DNA of 27,736 bases, from positions 1 through 27,736 of the forward strand of contig CAZAPU010000006.1 in assembly GCA_964487215.1 (NCBI GenBank). The letters run 5' to 3'. The notes below the pieces were generated by a model, which saw nothing but the letters and a program-made list of their open reading frames with translations, was not told where the DNA came from and made no database searches. The translations under genes and the position numbers were made by a program. Below are positions 14,215-22,746 of this stretch, piece after piece. Each line of letters starts with the position of its first letter. Position 1 is the first letter of the stretch. This stretch comes from CAG-611 sp964487215. GTDB taxonomy: Bacteria; Bacillota_I; Bacilli_A; RF39; UBA660.

Positions 14215-15348
14215 ATGGAAAGAGATTATTTAAAGATAATTTTTGATAATTTATCATTTGATATTAATACCTTGATTTTACTGTCTAATGAATTAAAAAA
14301 AATGATAGAATTATATGAAAAAATAAAATTTAAAAGAATAAAGAAATTGATGGTTAATGATAAATTATTTTTAAGATTAAAAGAACAAAATCCTAATATA
14401 GAAGAAGATATTCCAAATATTGATACTTACTATAATAGTTTAGATGATGAATTTTATTATGAAGTGCAAGATTTAGATTCAAATAAAACATATACTTTTA
14501 AATATAATAAAGATTTTTGTAAAACTTGTTCCTTTGTTGTAAGTATTATTGATGGATTAACAATACATGAATTTGGTCTGATAAAGACAGGTAAAATGCA
14601 TTGGGCAGAATTTGCATTAACTTATGTAAATAATAAAGAAGTATCAAGAAGAAGTTATTTTGTTTCTGCATTAACTTCATTAGATGATTTAAATTCAATT
14701 TGTTCCTTAGCAAAAGATTATTTTAATGAGAAAGATATTAATAAAAAAAATATAATTATAGCAAATGCTGAAAAGGTATATTGTCTTTTATATAAAGATA
14801 TAGATGAAACACCAAAACTTTCAAAAGAACAATTTGATAAATTATTTATACGATTAGCAAATAATTATGATGAAAATGAAATAAAAAACAATAATCCTTT
14901 TGAAAGAACTTTTGATGAAAAATATGATAAAAATGAAATAATGAGTCCCATATTTACAGAAAATTTTGATTTTGCATTTAAAAGTATTGGATTAGCAAAT
15001 AATCTTGATTTAAATCAATTTATGCCAAAAGTAGATGAATATAATAAAATAATTTCAAAAGTATTTGGAAACTGTGAAGAGATAGTATTAAGTAAAAAAT
15101 TTGCTGGTACAGCACTATTACTTCATGAAGAAAATATGCCAATTGAATTTACAACTTTTATTATTGGTAAAAATGTAAATGATTATATTTTAGGAATGGT
15201 TATACTTTCTAATGAAAAACTAATGATAGTACCATATAATATTTCTGAAAAACAAGCACAAAGAATGTTTTTGAAAAGTCCAGTGAATAAAGAATCACAG
15301 CAATTAAAAGATTTCTTTAATATAGATGAAAATTATAGATCAAGATAA
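14215..15348 (+). CDS. Conserved-looking cytoplasmic protein of unknown function
   Basis: A 377-residue acidic protein without signal peptide or membrane helix. I do not recognise a family. Visible parts are an N-terminal helical stretch (about 5-50, LLSNELKKMIELYEKIKFKRIKKLM), a region with CKTC (about residues 102-105), a middle with GLIKTGKMHWAEFALTYVN, an Asn/Asp-rich linker (about 215-245), and a C-terminal mixed domain (about 250-370, FTTFIIGKNVNDYILGMVILSNEKLMIVPYN). The two-domain look is inference. It has its own promoter, a good RBS (GGAGTGAT) and a terminator, so it is a single-gene unit between rpmF and the rRNA-modification genes. Codon use is like its neighbours, so recent transfer is not indicated. 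Confidence 0.7.
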   Translation: MERDYLKIIFDNLSFDINTLILLSNELKKMIELYEKIKFKRIKKLMVNDKLFLRLKEQNPNIEEDIPNIDTYYNSLDDEFYYEVQDLDSNKTYTFKYNKDFCKTCSFVVSIIDGLTIHEFGLIKTGKMHWAEFALTYVNNKEVSRRSYFVSALTSLDDLNSICSLAKDYFNEKDINKKNIIIANAEKVYCLLYKDIDETPKLSKEQFDKLFIRLANNYDENEIKNNNPFERTFDEKYDKNEIMSPIFTENFDFAFKSIGLANNLDLNQFMPKVDEYNKIISKVFGNCEEIVLSKKFAGTALLLHEENMPIEFTTFIIGKNVNDYILGMVILSNEKLMIVPYNISEKQAQRMFLKSPVNKESQQLKDFFNIDENYRSR

Positions 15349-15368
15349 GAGGAATAATCCTCTTTTTT
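15347..15368 (+). terminator. Terminator of the 377-aa protein gene
   Basis: AAGAGGA pairs with TCCTCTT around ATAA and is followed by T6. It begins at the stop codon. Confidence 0.82.
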
Positions 15369-15408
15369 ATTGCAAAAAACTTTATTATTAAAAATATTTT
15401 GATTGTGA

Positions 15409-15414
15409 TATAAT
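15409..15414 (+). promoter_or_regulatory. Extended -10 promoter before the methyltransferase gene
   Basis: TGA-TATAAT lies 15 nt before the ATG at 15430. No good -35 is visible. The predicted leader is about 9 nt, consisting of the GGTGAT ribosome binding site. Confidence 0.5.
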
Positions 15415-15429
15415 TATATTGGTGATTAT

Positions 15430-16287
15430 ATGTTAACAGTAAAAGATTTTAAAGATTATGAAATCATTTCAATGTCAAATGGTGAGAAACTAGAAAAATG
15501 GGGTAAATATTATTTACTTAGACCTGATCCTGAAATAATTTGGGAAGATGATATGGATTTGTCTTCTATTTATGCTCATTATCATAGAAGTAATAAGGGT
15601 GGAGGATATTGGGAAAAATTAAAACAATTACCTGATTATTGGACAATCGATTACAAGAATTTACAATTTTATGTAAAATTAATGGGTTTCAAACACACAG
15701 GTGTTTTTCCAGAGCAAAGTATTAACTGGGATTATATGTTTTATAAAATTTCTAATGAAAAATCAGAACATAAAGTAAAAGTATTAAATTTGTTTGCTTA
15801 TACAGGATGTGCTACTGTAGCTTGTTTGAAAGCAGGTGCTGAAGTTGTTCATGTTGATTCTAGTAAAGGCATGGTTGATTGGGCAAAAGAAAATGTAAAA
15901 CTTAATGGTTTAGAAGAAGCACCAGTAAGATATATCGTAGATGATTGTATTAAATTTGTTGAAAGAGAACTAAGAAGAGGAAATACATATGATGCTATAA
16001 TAATGGATCCACCTTCATTTGGTAGAGGTTCAAATAAAGAAGTTTGGGATATTGATAAAGATTTATTTAAATTAGTTGGCCTTTGCACTAAATTATTATC
16101 TAAAAAGCCATTATTCTTTATTATAAATACTTATACAACTGGTCTATCAAAAACAGTAATGGAAAATATTTTAAAGATGACAGTAGGTAAAGAACATAAA
16201 GGATTAATTTCTTCTTATGAATTAGGAATAGAAGCTAATAATGGTCTTATTTTACCTTGTGGTGTAACAGCAAGATATGAAGAATAA
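15430..16287 (+). CDS. Class I SAM-dependent methyltransferase (RlmI/RlmK-like)
   Basis: A 285-residue methyltransferase. SAM motif I is VLNLFAYTGCATVACLKAGA (118-137), the acidic loop HVDSSKGMVDWAKENVKLNG follows, and the catalytic motif IMDPPSFGRG is at 191-200, the DPPSF variant typical of the COG1092 RlmI/RlmK 23S rRNA m5C/m7G group. The N-terminal PUA domain of RlmI is absent; the first ~110 residues instead read GEKLEKWGKYYLLRPDPEIIWED. Its target is therefore likely rRNA but unproven. Its end overlaps the RluA-type gene by 11 nt, pairing two RNA-modification genes. Confidence 0.85.
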   Translation: MLTVKDFKDYEIISMSNGEKLEKWGKYYLLRPDPEIIWEDDMDLSSIYAHYHRSNKGGGYWEKLKQLPDYWTIDYKNLQFYVKLMGFKHTGVFPEQSINWDYMFYKISNEKSEHKVKVLNLFAYTGCATVACLKAGAEVVHVDSSKGMVDWAKENVKLNGLEEAPVRYIVDDCIKFVERELRRGNTYDAIIMDPPSFGRGSNKEVWDIDKDLFKLVGLCTKLLSKKPLFFIINTYTTGLSKTVMENILKMTVGKEHKGLISSYELGIEANNGLILPCGVTARYEE

Positions 16288-16945
16288 ATTAGATATATTA
16301 TATGAAGATAATCATATTATTGTGGTAATAAAGCCTTACAATATATTATCACAAGCTGATGATACTAAAGATGAGGATATGCTTACTATTATAAAAAAAT
16401 ATATAAAAGAAAAATATAATAAACCTGGAAATGTTTATTTAGGATTAGTACACAGATTAGATAGACCAACTGCTGGAATAATGGTATTTGCTAGGACAAG
16501 TAAAGCAGCTGCTAGATTATCTAAACAAATAACTGACAATCAATTTCATAAAAAATACTTAGCAGTTATAGATGGTGCATTAAAAGAAAATAATGGTAGT
16601 TTTGAAGATTACTTATTGAAAAACAGTGATAATAGTAGTATTATTACTACGAAGGAAAAAGGCAAATATTCTAAACTTAATTATCAAGTAATTTCCACTA
16701 AAGATAATTTATCTCTAGTAGAAGTAGAATTGATAACAGGGAGACATCATCAAATAAGAGTTCAATTTGCTAGTAGAGGTTATCCTCTATACGGAGATCA
16801 AAGATATGGTGTAGAAAATAAAGAACAATTGGCACTTTTTGCTAGTTACTTAGAATTTATACATCCTATTACAAAAGAAAAATTAATATTTAAAAAATAT
16901 CCAAGTGGTAACATTTGGGATAAATTTAAGGAGGATTTATGTTAG
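16277..16945 (+). CDS. RluA-family pseudouridine synthase
   Basis: A 222-residue enzyme isomerising uridine to pseudouridine in rRNA or tRNA. The catalytic motif HRLDRPTAGIMVFAR (59-73) contains the nucleophilic Asp62. TGRHHQIRVQFASRGYPLYGDQRYG is the second RluA signature. There is no N-terminal S4 domain, so it is the short form of the family; which uridine is modified cannot be told. It overlaps the upstream methyltransferase gene by 11 nt and the downstream ABC ATPase gene by 7 nt, so it is part of a coupled operon. Confidence 0.9.
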   Translation: MKNKLDILYEDNHIIVVIKPYNILSQADDTKDEDMLTIIKKYIKEKYNKPGNVYLGLVHRLDRPTAGIMVFARTSKAAARLSKQITDNQFHKKYLAVIDGALKENNGSFEDYLLKNSDNSSIITTKEKGKYSKLNYQVISTKDNLSLVEVELITGRHHQIRVQFASRGYPLYGDQRYGVENKEQLALFASYLEFIHPITKEKLIFKKYPSGNIWDKFKEDLC

Positions 16946-17649
16946 AAATTAAGAATGTAACAAAAAAATATGGTGAAAAAATTGCTGTAGATAATATTAG
17001 TATTAAGGTAGAAGAAGGGGAAATATTTGGTTTTATTGGACATAATGGAGCAGGAAAAACTACTCTAATTAAAGCAATAGTAGGAATTCATAATTTTGAT
17101 GAAGGAGATATATTAATTAATGGCATTTCTATGAAAGAAAATTCATTAGAATGTAAGAAATTAGTTGCATATATCCCAGATAATCCTGATATATATTTGA
17201 ATTTAACAGGAATTGATTATTTAAATTTTATTGGAGATATTTATGAAGTTGAACATAAAAAAAGAGAAGAATTAATAGAAAAATATGGTAACTTATTTGA
17301 AATATTACCAAATCTTGGAGATTTAATTTCTTCTTATTCACATGGAATGAGACAAAAACTAGTAATTATTTCTGCATTATTACATGAACCAAAACTTTTA
17401 GTTTTGGATGAACCTTTCGTAGGATTAGATCCAAAGAGTTCAAAAGATTTAAAAGATATTATGAAAGATTTATGTAAAAATGGTACAAGCATTTTCTTTT
17501 CTTCACATGTTTTAGAAGTAGTAGAAAAATTATGTGATCATATTGGTATTATAAAAAATGGTAAATTAATAGCTATGGGAACTACTAATGAAATAAAAGG
17601 TAAAAAAGATTTAGAAAAAGTGTTCTTGGAGTTAACTGATGAAAAGTAA
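16939..17649 (+). CDS. ABC transporter ATP-binding protein
   Basis: A 236-residue ATPase with Walker A GHNGAGKT (34-41), a Q-loop region near 80 reading AYIPDNPDIY (no Gln, as in several exporters of this subgroup), signature SHGMRQ (134-139), Walker B LLVLDEP (153-159), the D-loop GLDP and the switch His in FFSSHVL. It most resembles ATPases of the ABC-2/EcsA-like export class. RBS AAGGAGG is 6 nt before the ATG. The permease gene overlaps its last 11 nt, so the two proteins form one transporter. Confidence 0.92.
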   Translation: MLEIKNVTKKYGEKIAVDNISIKVEEGEIFGFIGHNGAGKTTLIKAIVGIHNFDEGDILINGISMKENSLECKKLVAYIPDNPDIYLNLTGIDYLNFIGDIYEVEHKKREELIEKYGNLFEILPNLGDLISSYSHGMRQKLVIISALLHEPKLLVLDEPFVGLDPKSSKDLKDIMKDLCKNGTSIFFSSHVLEVVEKLCDHIGIIKNGKLIAMGTTNEIKGKKDLEKVFLELTDEK

Positions 17650-19225
17650 TTTATGGTTATTATTAAAAACAAATATTATTAATTCATTTAAATTAAGAAG
17701 TACTAGTAATAAGAAAAAAATTCTTATTACAATATTTGCTTTATATATAATTGCAACTTTAGTAGTAACTTTAAGTACATTCTTATTTCAATTATTTAAT
17801 ATTTTAAATACATCAGGTCTAACTACTTATTATTTACCAGTTTTATTTGCTCTTGCTTCATTTTTTGCTTTTTTATTTACTATTTATAGTGCTAAATCAG
17901 GGCTATTTGAAAATAAAGATAATGATTTATTATTATCTTTACCACTAAAAAGAACCACAGTTTTATTAAGTAGATTATTATATTTAGCAATATATAATTT
18001 AATTATAGGATTAGTTTTTTTAGGGCCAGGTATATATATTTATATAACAGGTGTTGGTACAATAACATTTACATTTGTTATCGCTATTATTTTTATGATT
18101 ATTTTCTTTCCAATTATTCCAACTATATTAGCTAGTTTATTTGGATATTTAATTGCAACTTTAACTGCTAAAACGGGAAAGAAAAGTGTTTTTGAATTAA
18201 TATATTATACATTATTTATATTTGTATATATGCTAATAATTACTAATAGTAATAAATTATTAGTAAAACTAACAAGTAATGTAGCATTATTAAATAGATT
18301 ATTAAAAATATTCTTCTTACCAATAGAAGTATTAAATAAAGCAATTACTACAAATAATTTGTTTTATGTTTTAGGATTTATAGCTATAAATATACTTTGC
18401 TTACTATTATTTGCCTTTATATTAAACAAAAGTTATTTTAAAATTATATCTAATCTTAATACACAAAAAACAAAATCAAATTTTAAGATGAAAACTCTAA
18501 CTTTAAAATCACAAAGAAGAGCTTTAAAAGAAAAAGAATTAAAAAGATATTTTTCATCTGCAATATATGTATTTAATACAGCTTTTGGAGTAGTATTTCT
18601 AATTCTTGCAGCAGGAGCTAGTTTGTTTTATTCACAGGATAAAATATTAGCTTTAACTTCACAATATGAAGCTGCAAGATTAGATTCATTTTCATTAGTA
18701 TTGATGTTAATACTATTTGTTTGTACAATGACCGATACTACTAATAGTTCAATTTCAATTGAAAGAAATAATTTTTGGATATTAAAGAGTTTACCATTAA
18801 AGACTAAAGATATATTTAGTGCAAAATTATTTGTAAATAGAATTATATTATTACCAGTAGCGATAATAAGCTTATTATTATTTAATGTAACTGGTTATAT
18901 TGATTTTACTCAAATGATATTATTAATGATATTTACATTTTTCTATAATGGTTTTGTTTCAAACTTTGGCTTAATTGCAAATTTATTATTTCCGAATTTT
19001 TCTGCAATAAATGATACAGCTATTGTAAAACAATCAGCTGCATCATTGGTAGGAATTATGGTACCATTTGTAATTGTTATTATTGGAATGCCATTTTTAT
19101 TAAGCGATACAGTAAATAAAATAAATTCATTGTGTATTTTAATAGGCCTAGCCGTATTCTTATATTTTATAACTATGATTATTATAAATACTTGGGGAAC
19201 TAAGAAATTTGACAAGATAGGATAA
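17639..19225 (+). CDS. ABC transporter permease, ABC-2 type
   Basis: A 528-residue membrane protein with about 12 hydrophobic segments in two blocks of six, separated by a basic cytoplasmic loop (about residues 278-305, TQKTKSNFKMKTLTLKSQRRALKEKELKRYF). The SKSGLFENKDNDLLLSLPLKRTTVLLSRLLY-type segment near residue 85-115 is characteristic of large ABC-2 permeases such as those in the EcsB/YhaP-like and bacteriocin-export groups. Substrate unknown. It is translationally coupled to the ATPase. The promoter of the following gene overlaps its last codons. Confidence 0.85.
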   Translation: MKSNLWLLLKTNIINSFKLRSTSNKKKILITIFALYIIATLVVTLSTFLFQLFNILNTSGLTTYYLPVLFALASFFAFLFTIYSAKSGLFENKDNDLLLSLPLKRTTVLLSRLLYLAIYNLIIGLVFLGPGIYIYITGVGTITFTFVIAIIFMIIFFPIIPTILASLFGYLIATLTAKTGKKSVFELIYYTLFIFVYMLIITNSNKLLVKLTSNVALLNRLLKIFFLPIEVLNKAITTNNLFYVLGFIAINILCLLLFAFILNKSYFKIISNLNTQKTKSNFKMKTLTLKSQRRALKEKELKRYFSSAIYVFNTAFGVVFLILAAGASLFYSQDKILALTSQYEAARLDSFSLVLMLILFVCTMTDTTNSSISIERNNFWILKSLPLKTKDIFSAKLFVNRIILLPVAIISLLLFNVTGYIDFTQMILLMIFTFFYNGFVSNFGLIANLLFPNFSAINDTAIVKQSAASLVGIMVPFVIVIIGMPFLLSDTVNKINSLCILIGLAVFLYFITMIIINTWGTKKFDKIG

Positions 19226-19239
19226 TTATATGTTATTAT
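19209..19239 (+). promoter_or_regulatory. Promoter inside the end of the permease gene
   Basis: Perfect TTGACA (19209-19214), 19-bp spacer and TATTAT (19234-19239) preceded by TGT (extended -10). It reads into the 278-aa protein gene. Confidence 0.5.
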
Positions 19240-19255
19240 ATTTGTAGGAGGGTTT

Positions 19256-20092
19256 ATGGAGTTTGTAAGTTATAAAGAACAGGGTGATAATTTACAAGGA
19301 GATGGGTATTTATATCCAGTAAAAGAAGTTAAACAATATGGTGATGAAAACGAGGTGAAATACTATAAATTTCATGAATTTTCTACACCAATATATACAA
19401 TAAAAGGTAATATTATAAGTAATAATTTACAGCAAAAAAAGTATGATCTATATACTGACTTTAATGATATAAAAATTATACAATCTGTTTCATCAAATTT
19501 TGCCAAAGATGTTAATTATGAAGAATTTGTTCCAGATTTTGAAGTAGATGATATATTACTTCAAAATTATAGATTTATTAATATTGATAGAGCGATTTGG
19601 AAAGACAGATTAGAAAACTTAAGGGTTTTTAAAAAATTAACTGAAAGAGAAAAGAAAGAATATCAAAAAATAAGTCTAGTAAAAAATGCTAAATCAATGC
19701 CTATAAAAGCAATACCATTATTATCTTCAATAGGAGTTGGTACAACAGTATTTTCTATAACACAAGGTGGAGATTTAAATACATTATTATATACTTTAGT
19801 TTCTGCTGGTTTATCATGGAATGTATGTATGTTAATTTTACAAAATAAACTACAATGTATTTTTGAAGAAGAATTAAAGATCAAGGAAAATAAAAAACTA
19901 ATACAAACAGAAATTAAAAATATAAATAATGATTTATCTTTATCGATATATTACAATATTCTTTTAGAAGCAATAAGAAAAAGACCTAATATTGAAAATA
20001 TAAGAAAATTAAATGAAGAAAGAAAAGAATTATTTAATGAAAAAGAAGATGATTTTTCTAAATCAGTTGATAATTTTGTAAGAGTTAGATAA
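19256..20092 (+). CDS. Unknown protein with two central membrane helices
   Basis: A 278-residue protein of unknown family. Residues 1-145 are hydrophilic and start with GDGYLYPVKEVKQYGDENEVKYYKFHEF. Two hydrophobic segments follow (about 150-168 and 176-197) with a short GGDLN turn. The last 80 residues are charged and helical, probably coiled coil (EEELKIKENKKLIQTEIKNINNDL). This suggests both large ends lie on the cytoplasmic side. RBS TAGGAGGG is 5 nt before the ATG. It is ended by a terminator. Context with the ABC pair could hint at an envelope role, but the separate promoter argues against one operon. Confidence 0.65.
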   Translation: MEFVSYKEQGDNLQGDGYLYPVKEVKQYGDENEVKYYKFHEFSTPIYTIKGNIISNNLQQKKYDLYTDFNDIKIIQSVSSNFAKDVNYEEFVPDFEVDDILLQNYRFINIDRAIWKDRLENLRVFKKLTEREKKEYQKISLVKNAKSMPIKAIPLLSSIGVGTTVFSITQGGDLNTLLYTLVSAGLSWNVCMLILQNKLQCIFEEELKIKENKKLIQTEIKNINNDLSLSIYYNILLEAIRKRPNIENIRKLNEERKELFNEKEDDFSKSVDNFVRVR

Positions 20093-20102
20093 CTCTTTTT
20101 TC
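20080..20102 (+). terminator. Terminator of the 278-aa protein gene
   Basis: AAGAGTT pairs with AACTCTT around AGAT and is followed by T-rich sequence. The stop codon is inside the hairpin. Confidence 0.78.
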
Positions 20103-20142
20103 TTTTTCAAAAATATTATATAATTTAAATAGTGAGGTAATT

Positions 20143-20784
20143 ATGCAATTAGAAATAAATAATAAAATGTATAATATAATTATTAATTATAAAAATAATA
20201 AGAATATGTATTTAAGAGTTAAAAATGATTTAAATATATATATTACTTGTCCTAGATATATAAGAGATAAAGATATAAAAAAATTTGTTGATTCAAATAT
20301 AAATATGATAACAAAACAATTACAAATATTTGAAGAAAAAAAACAAGAAGCAAAAAATAAATTATTATTTTTGGGCTTTTCATATGATATAGAATATATT
20401 AACAAAAAAGAAGTGATTTTTGGAAATAATAAAGTATTTATTGGCAAGATGATTAATATTGAAAAATGGTATAAAAAAGAAGCAGAAAAAATATTTCAAG
20501 ATAGATTTGATTATATATATAATTTATTTGAAGAAAATATTCCATATCCAACTTTAAGGATAAGAAAAATGACATCCAAGTGGGGAGTATGTAATGTAAC
20601 TGAAAAGAAAATCACCTTGAATTTAGAATTAATTAAATTAGATACAAAATATTTAGATTATGTTATTGTGCATGAATTATGTCATCTAATATATGCTAAT
20701 CATTCTAGTGATTTTTGGGATTTAGTTTCAAAATATGTACCTAATTATAAAAAATATAGAAAAGAAATGAAAAATATACTGTAA
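20143..20784 (+). CDS. YgjP-like zinc metallopeptidase domain protein (DUF45, M48-related)
   Basis: A 213-residue protein with the YgjP/DUF45 layout. The N terminus is a set of strands (LRVKNDLNIYITCPRYI); MTSKWGVCNVTEKKITLNLELIKL is the conserved RKMKSRWGSC-type segment. The zinc site is HELCH (177-181) with a third ligand in ANHSSDFW (His187). YgjP was proposed to be a SprT-like protease linked to restriction systems in some genomes, but no such gene is near. RBS GTGAGG and a TATAAT (20119-20124) lie upstream. It appears monocistronic. Confidence 0.88.
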   Translation: MQLEINNKMYNIIINYKNNKNMYLRVKNDLNIYITCPRYIRDKDIKKFVDSNINMITKQLQIFEEKKQEAKNKLLFLGFSYDIEYINKKEVIFGNNKVFIGKMINIEKWYKKEAEKIFQDRFDYIYNLFEENIPYPTLRIRKMTSKWGVCNVTEKKITLNLELIKLDTKYLDYVIVHELCHLIYANHSSDFWDLVSKYVPNYKKYRKEMKNIL

Positions 20785-20825
20785 TCCTTTCTAAATATTT
20801 ACAAACATTTCATTTTAATATAAAT

Positions 20826-20889
20826 TTATATTATAGAATAAAGTCCAATTAAGGGCTTTTTTTCTTTGTGATTTTATTCTATAATATAA
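20826..20889. repeat. 17-bp inverted repeat enclosing a terminator hairpin
   Basis: TTATATTATAGAATAAA (20826-20842) is the exact reverse complement of 20873-20889. The interior holds a smaller hairpin with a T7 tail. Each arm contains a TATAAT-type box in opposite orientation; the right one (20880-20885) is a -10 candidate for the downstream gene. Confidence 0.7.
20840..20863 (+). terminator. Terminator inside the inverted repeat
   Basis: AAAGTCC pairs with GGGCTTT (one G-T pair) around AATTAA and is followed by T7. It lies 56 nt after the YgjP-like gene. Confidence 0.65.
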
Positions 20890-20902
20890 GTGTGAGGTAT
20901 CT

Positions 20903-21595
20903 ATGGAAATATTAAGTAAAACTAAATTAAAAGAGATAAGTAAATTAAAATTAAAGAAATATCGTGATTTAGAAAATAGATTTATTATTGAAGGAGAACA
21001 TTTAATAAATGAGGCAACTAAAGCAGGTATTAATTTAAATGTCTATGATATAAGTGATTTATCAAAAAGTGAAATAAAAACTATTAGTGATTTAGAATGT
21101 CCATCTAATATAATAGCTGTAGCAAATAAAAATGAAACAAACGAACTCATTGGTAATAAGTATTTATTGTTAGATGAAATACAAGATCCAGGTAATTTAG
21201 GTACAATAATAAGAAGTGCTTTAGCTTTTAATATTGATACAATTGTAATAGGAGATAATTCTTGTGATTTATATAATGAAAAAGTTATTAGAGGTACTCA
21301 AGGCTCAATGTTTCATATAAATATTATTCATATGAATTTAGAAGAATGTATTAGCATTTTAAAGCAAAGAAATATTACCGTATTAGGTACTAATGTAGAA
21401 AATGGTACAGATATTAATGAATTAGAAAAACTTAATGCATATGCTATAGTTATGGGTAATGAAGGAAGAGGATTAAATCAAAATATTCAAGATTTATGTG
21501 ATAAAAATATTTATATAAAAACAAATAATTTATCAGAAAGTTTAAATGTTGCAATGGCAACCACTATAATTCTTTATGAATTAGATAAGAGGTAA
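20903..21595 (+). CDS. TrmH/SpoU-family RNA 2'-O-methyltransferase
   Basis: A 230-residue SPOUT methyltransferase. Motif 1 is LLDEIQDPGNLGTIIRSA (89-106), motif 2 GNEGRG (185-190) and motif 3 SLNVAMA (213-219), together the trefoil-knot SAM site. The first ~75 residues (KLKKYRDLENRFIIEGEHLINEA) form the substrate-binding domain seen in TsnR/RlmB-like enzymes acting on 23S rRNA. Length is short but complete. RBS GTGAGG is 8 nt before the ATG, and TATAAT 20880-20885 is its likely -10. rimM starts one base after its stop, so it leads the rimM-trmD operon. Confidence 0.9.
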   Translation: MEILSKTKLKEISKLKLKKYRDLENRFIIEGEHLINEATKAGINLNVYDISDLSKSEIKTISDLECPSNIIAVANKNETNELIGNKYLLLDEIQDPGNLGTIIRSALAFNIDTIVIGDNSCDLYNEKVIRGTQGSMFHINIIHMNLEECISILKQRNITVLGTNVENGTDINELEKLNAYAIVMGNEGRGLNQNIQDLCDKNIYIKTNNLSESLNVAMATTIILYELDKR

Positions 21596-21596
21596 T

Positions 21597-22073
21597 ATGG
21601 AATATATAAATGTAGGAAAAATATATACTACTCATGGATTAAAAGGTGAATTAAAAGTAAAATCAGATTTTAAGTTTAAAGATAAAATATATATAAAAGG
21701 AATGAGATTTTATATTGGAAGTAAAAAAGAATTATTTATATTAAATAATTATCGCAAACAAAATGAATTTGATTTATTAATGTTTGATTTATTAGATGAT
21801 ATAGATAAAGTAATAAAATATCGTGGAACATTTTTATATGTTGATAGAAAAGATATACAAATCGATACTTATTTAAATGAAGATTTAAAAAATTTTGAAG
21901 TAATATTTAATAATAATATTATTGGTAAAGTAAATGATATCATTGATGCTGGAAATGGTAATGAAATAATTTGTTTAGATAATATTAAAATACCTAAAAA
22001 GGATAATTTTATTGAGAAGATTGATATTGAAAACAAAAAAATATTAGTAAAAAATATAGAAGGATTGATGTAA
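21597..22073 (+). CDS. rimM: Ribosome maturation factor RimM
   Basis: A 158-residue protein, slightly short. The N-terminal RimM domain reads VGKIYTTHGLKGELKVKSD, and the C-terminal PRC-barrel reads LKNFEVIFNNNIIGKVNDIIDAGNGNEIICLDN followed by IPKKDNFIEKIDIENKKILVKNIEGL. RimM helps assemble the 30S head with uS19. RBS AAGAGGTA lies immediately upstream. It ends one base before trmD. rimM-trmD-rplS is universal in Bacillota, but rpsP normally precedes rimM and here a TrmH-type gene does. Confidence 0.93.
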   Translation: MEYINVGKIYTTHGLKGELKVKSDFKFKDKIYIKGMRFYIGSKKELFILNNYRKQNEFDLLMFDLLDDIDKVIKYRGTFLYVDRKDIQIDTYLNEDLKNFEVIFNNNIIGKVNDIIDAGNGNEIICLDNIKIPKKDNFIEKIDIENKKILVKNIEGLM

Positions 22074-22736
22074 ATGAAAATTGATATTTTAACTCTTTTT
22101 CCAGACATGTTTACAGGATTTCTTAGTGAATCTATCATAAAAAGAGCTATTGAAAAAGAATTGATTGAAATAAACATAATTGATTTTAGAACTTACTCAA
22201 CAGATCCTCATCATAAAGTAGATGATACTCCATTTGGAGGAGGATCAGGAATGGTTTTAACTTGTCAACCAATATTTGATTGTGTTGAAGATATTAAAAC
22301 AAAAGAATCAGTTGTTATATTATTAACACCATATGGAAAAACATATAATCAAGAAAGGGCAAAAACTCTAAAAAATGAAAAACATTTAATAATTATTTGT
22401 GGACATTATGAGGGGTTTGATGATAGAATAAGAACTATAGTTGATGAGGAAATATCTCTTGGTGATTTTATTCTTACCGGGGGAGAAATACCAGCAATGG
22501 CAATTACTGATTCAATAACAAGATTAATAGATGGTGTAATCACTTCAGGATCGTTAGAAAGTGAATCGTTTAATAATAACTTATTAGATTATCCAACTTA
22601 TACAAAACCTAGAGATTTTAGAGGTCTAACAGTACCAGATGTATTAGTAAATGGAAATCATAAAGAAATAGATGAATATAGAAAAAACGAACAACTTAGA
22701 ATAACAAAAGAAAAAAGAGAAGATTTATTAAAATAG
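22074..22736 (+). CDS. trmD: tRNA (guanine37-N1)-methyltransferase TrmD
   Basis: A 220-residue SPOUT enzyme adding m1G37 to tRNAs with G36, preventing +1 frameshifting. It shows MKIDILTLFPDMF, DDTPFGGGSGMVL (51-62), CGHYEGFDDR (109-118) and the knot EISLGDFILTGGE (126-138). The C-terminal PRDFRGLTVPDVLVNGNHKEIDEYRK helps bind tRNA. Length is a little below the usual 240. It is separated from rimM by no bases and from the unknown 159-aa gene by 10 nt. Confidence 0.96.
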   Translation: MKIDILTLFPDMFTGFLSESIIKRAIEKELIEINIIDFRTYSTDPHHKVDDTPFGGGSGMVLTCQPIFDCVEDIKTKESVVILLTPYGKTYNQERAKTLKNEKHLIIICGHYEGFDDRIRTIVDEEISLGDFILTGGEIPAMAITDSITRLIDGVITSGSLESESFNNNLLDYPTYTKPRDFRGLTVPDVLVNGNHKEIDEYRKNEQLRITKEKREDLLK

Positions 22737-22746
22737 AGGTGGTTTT

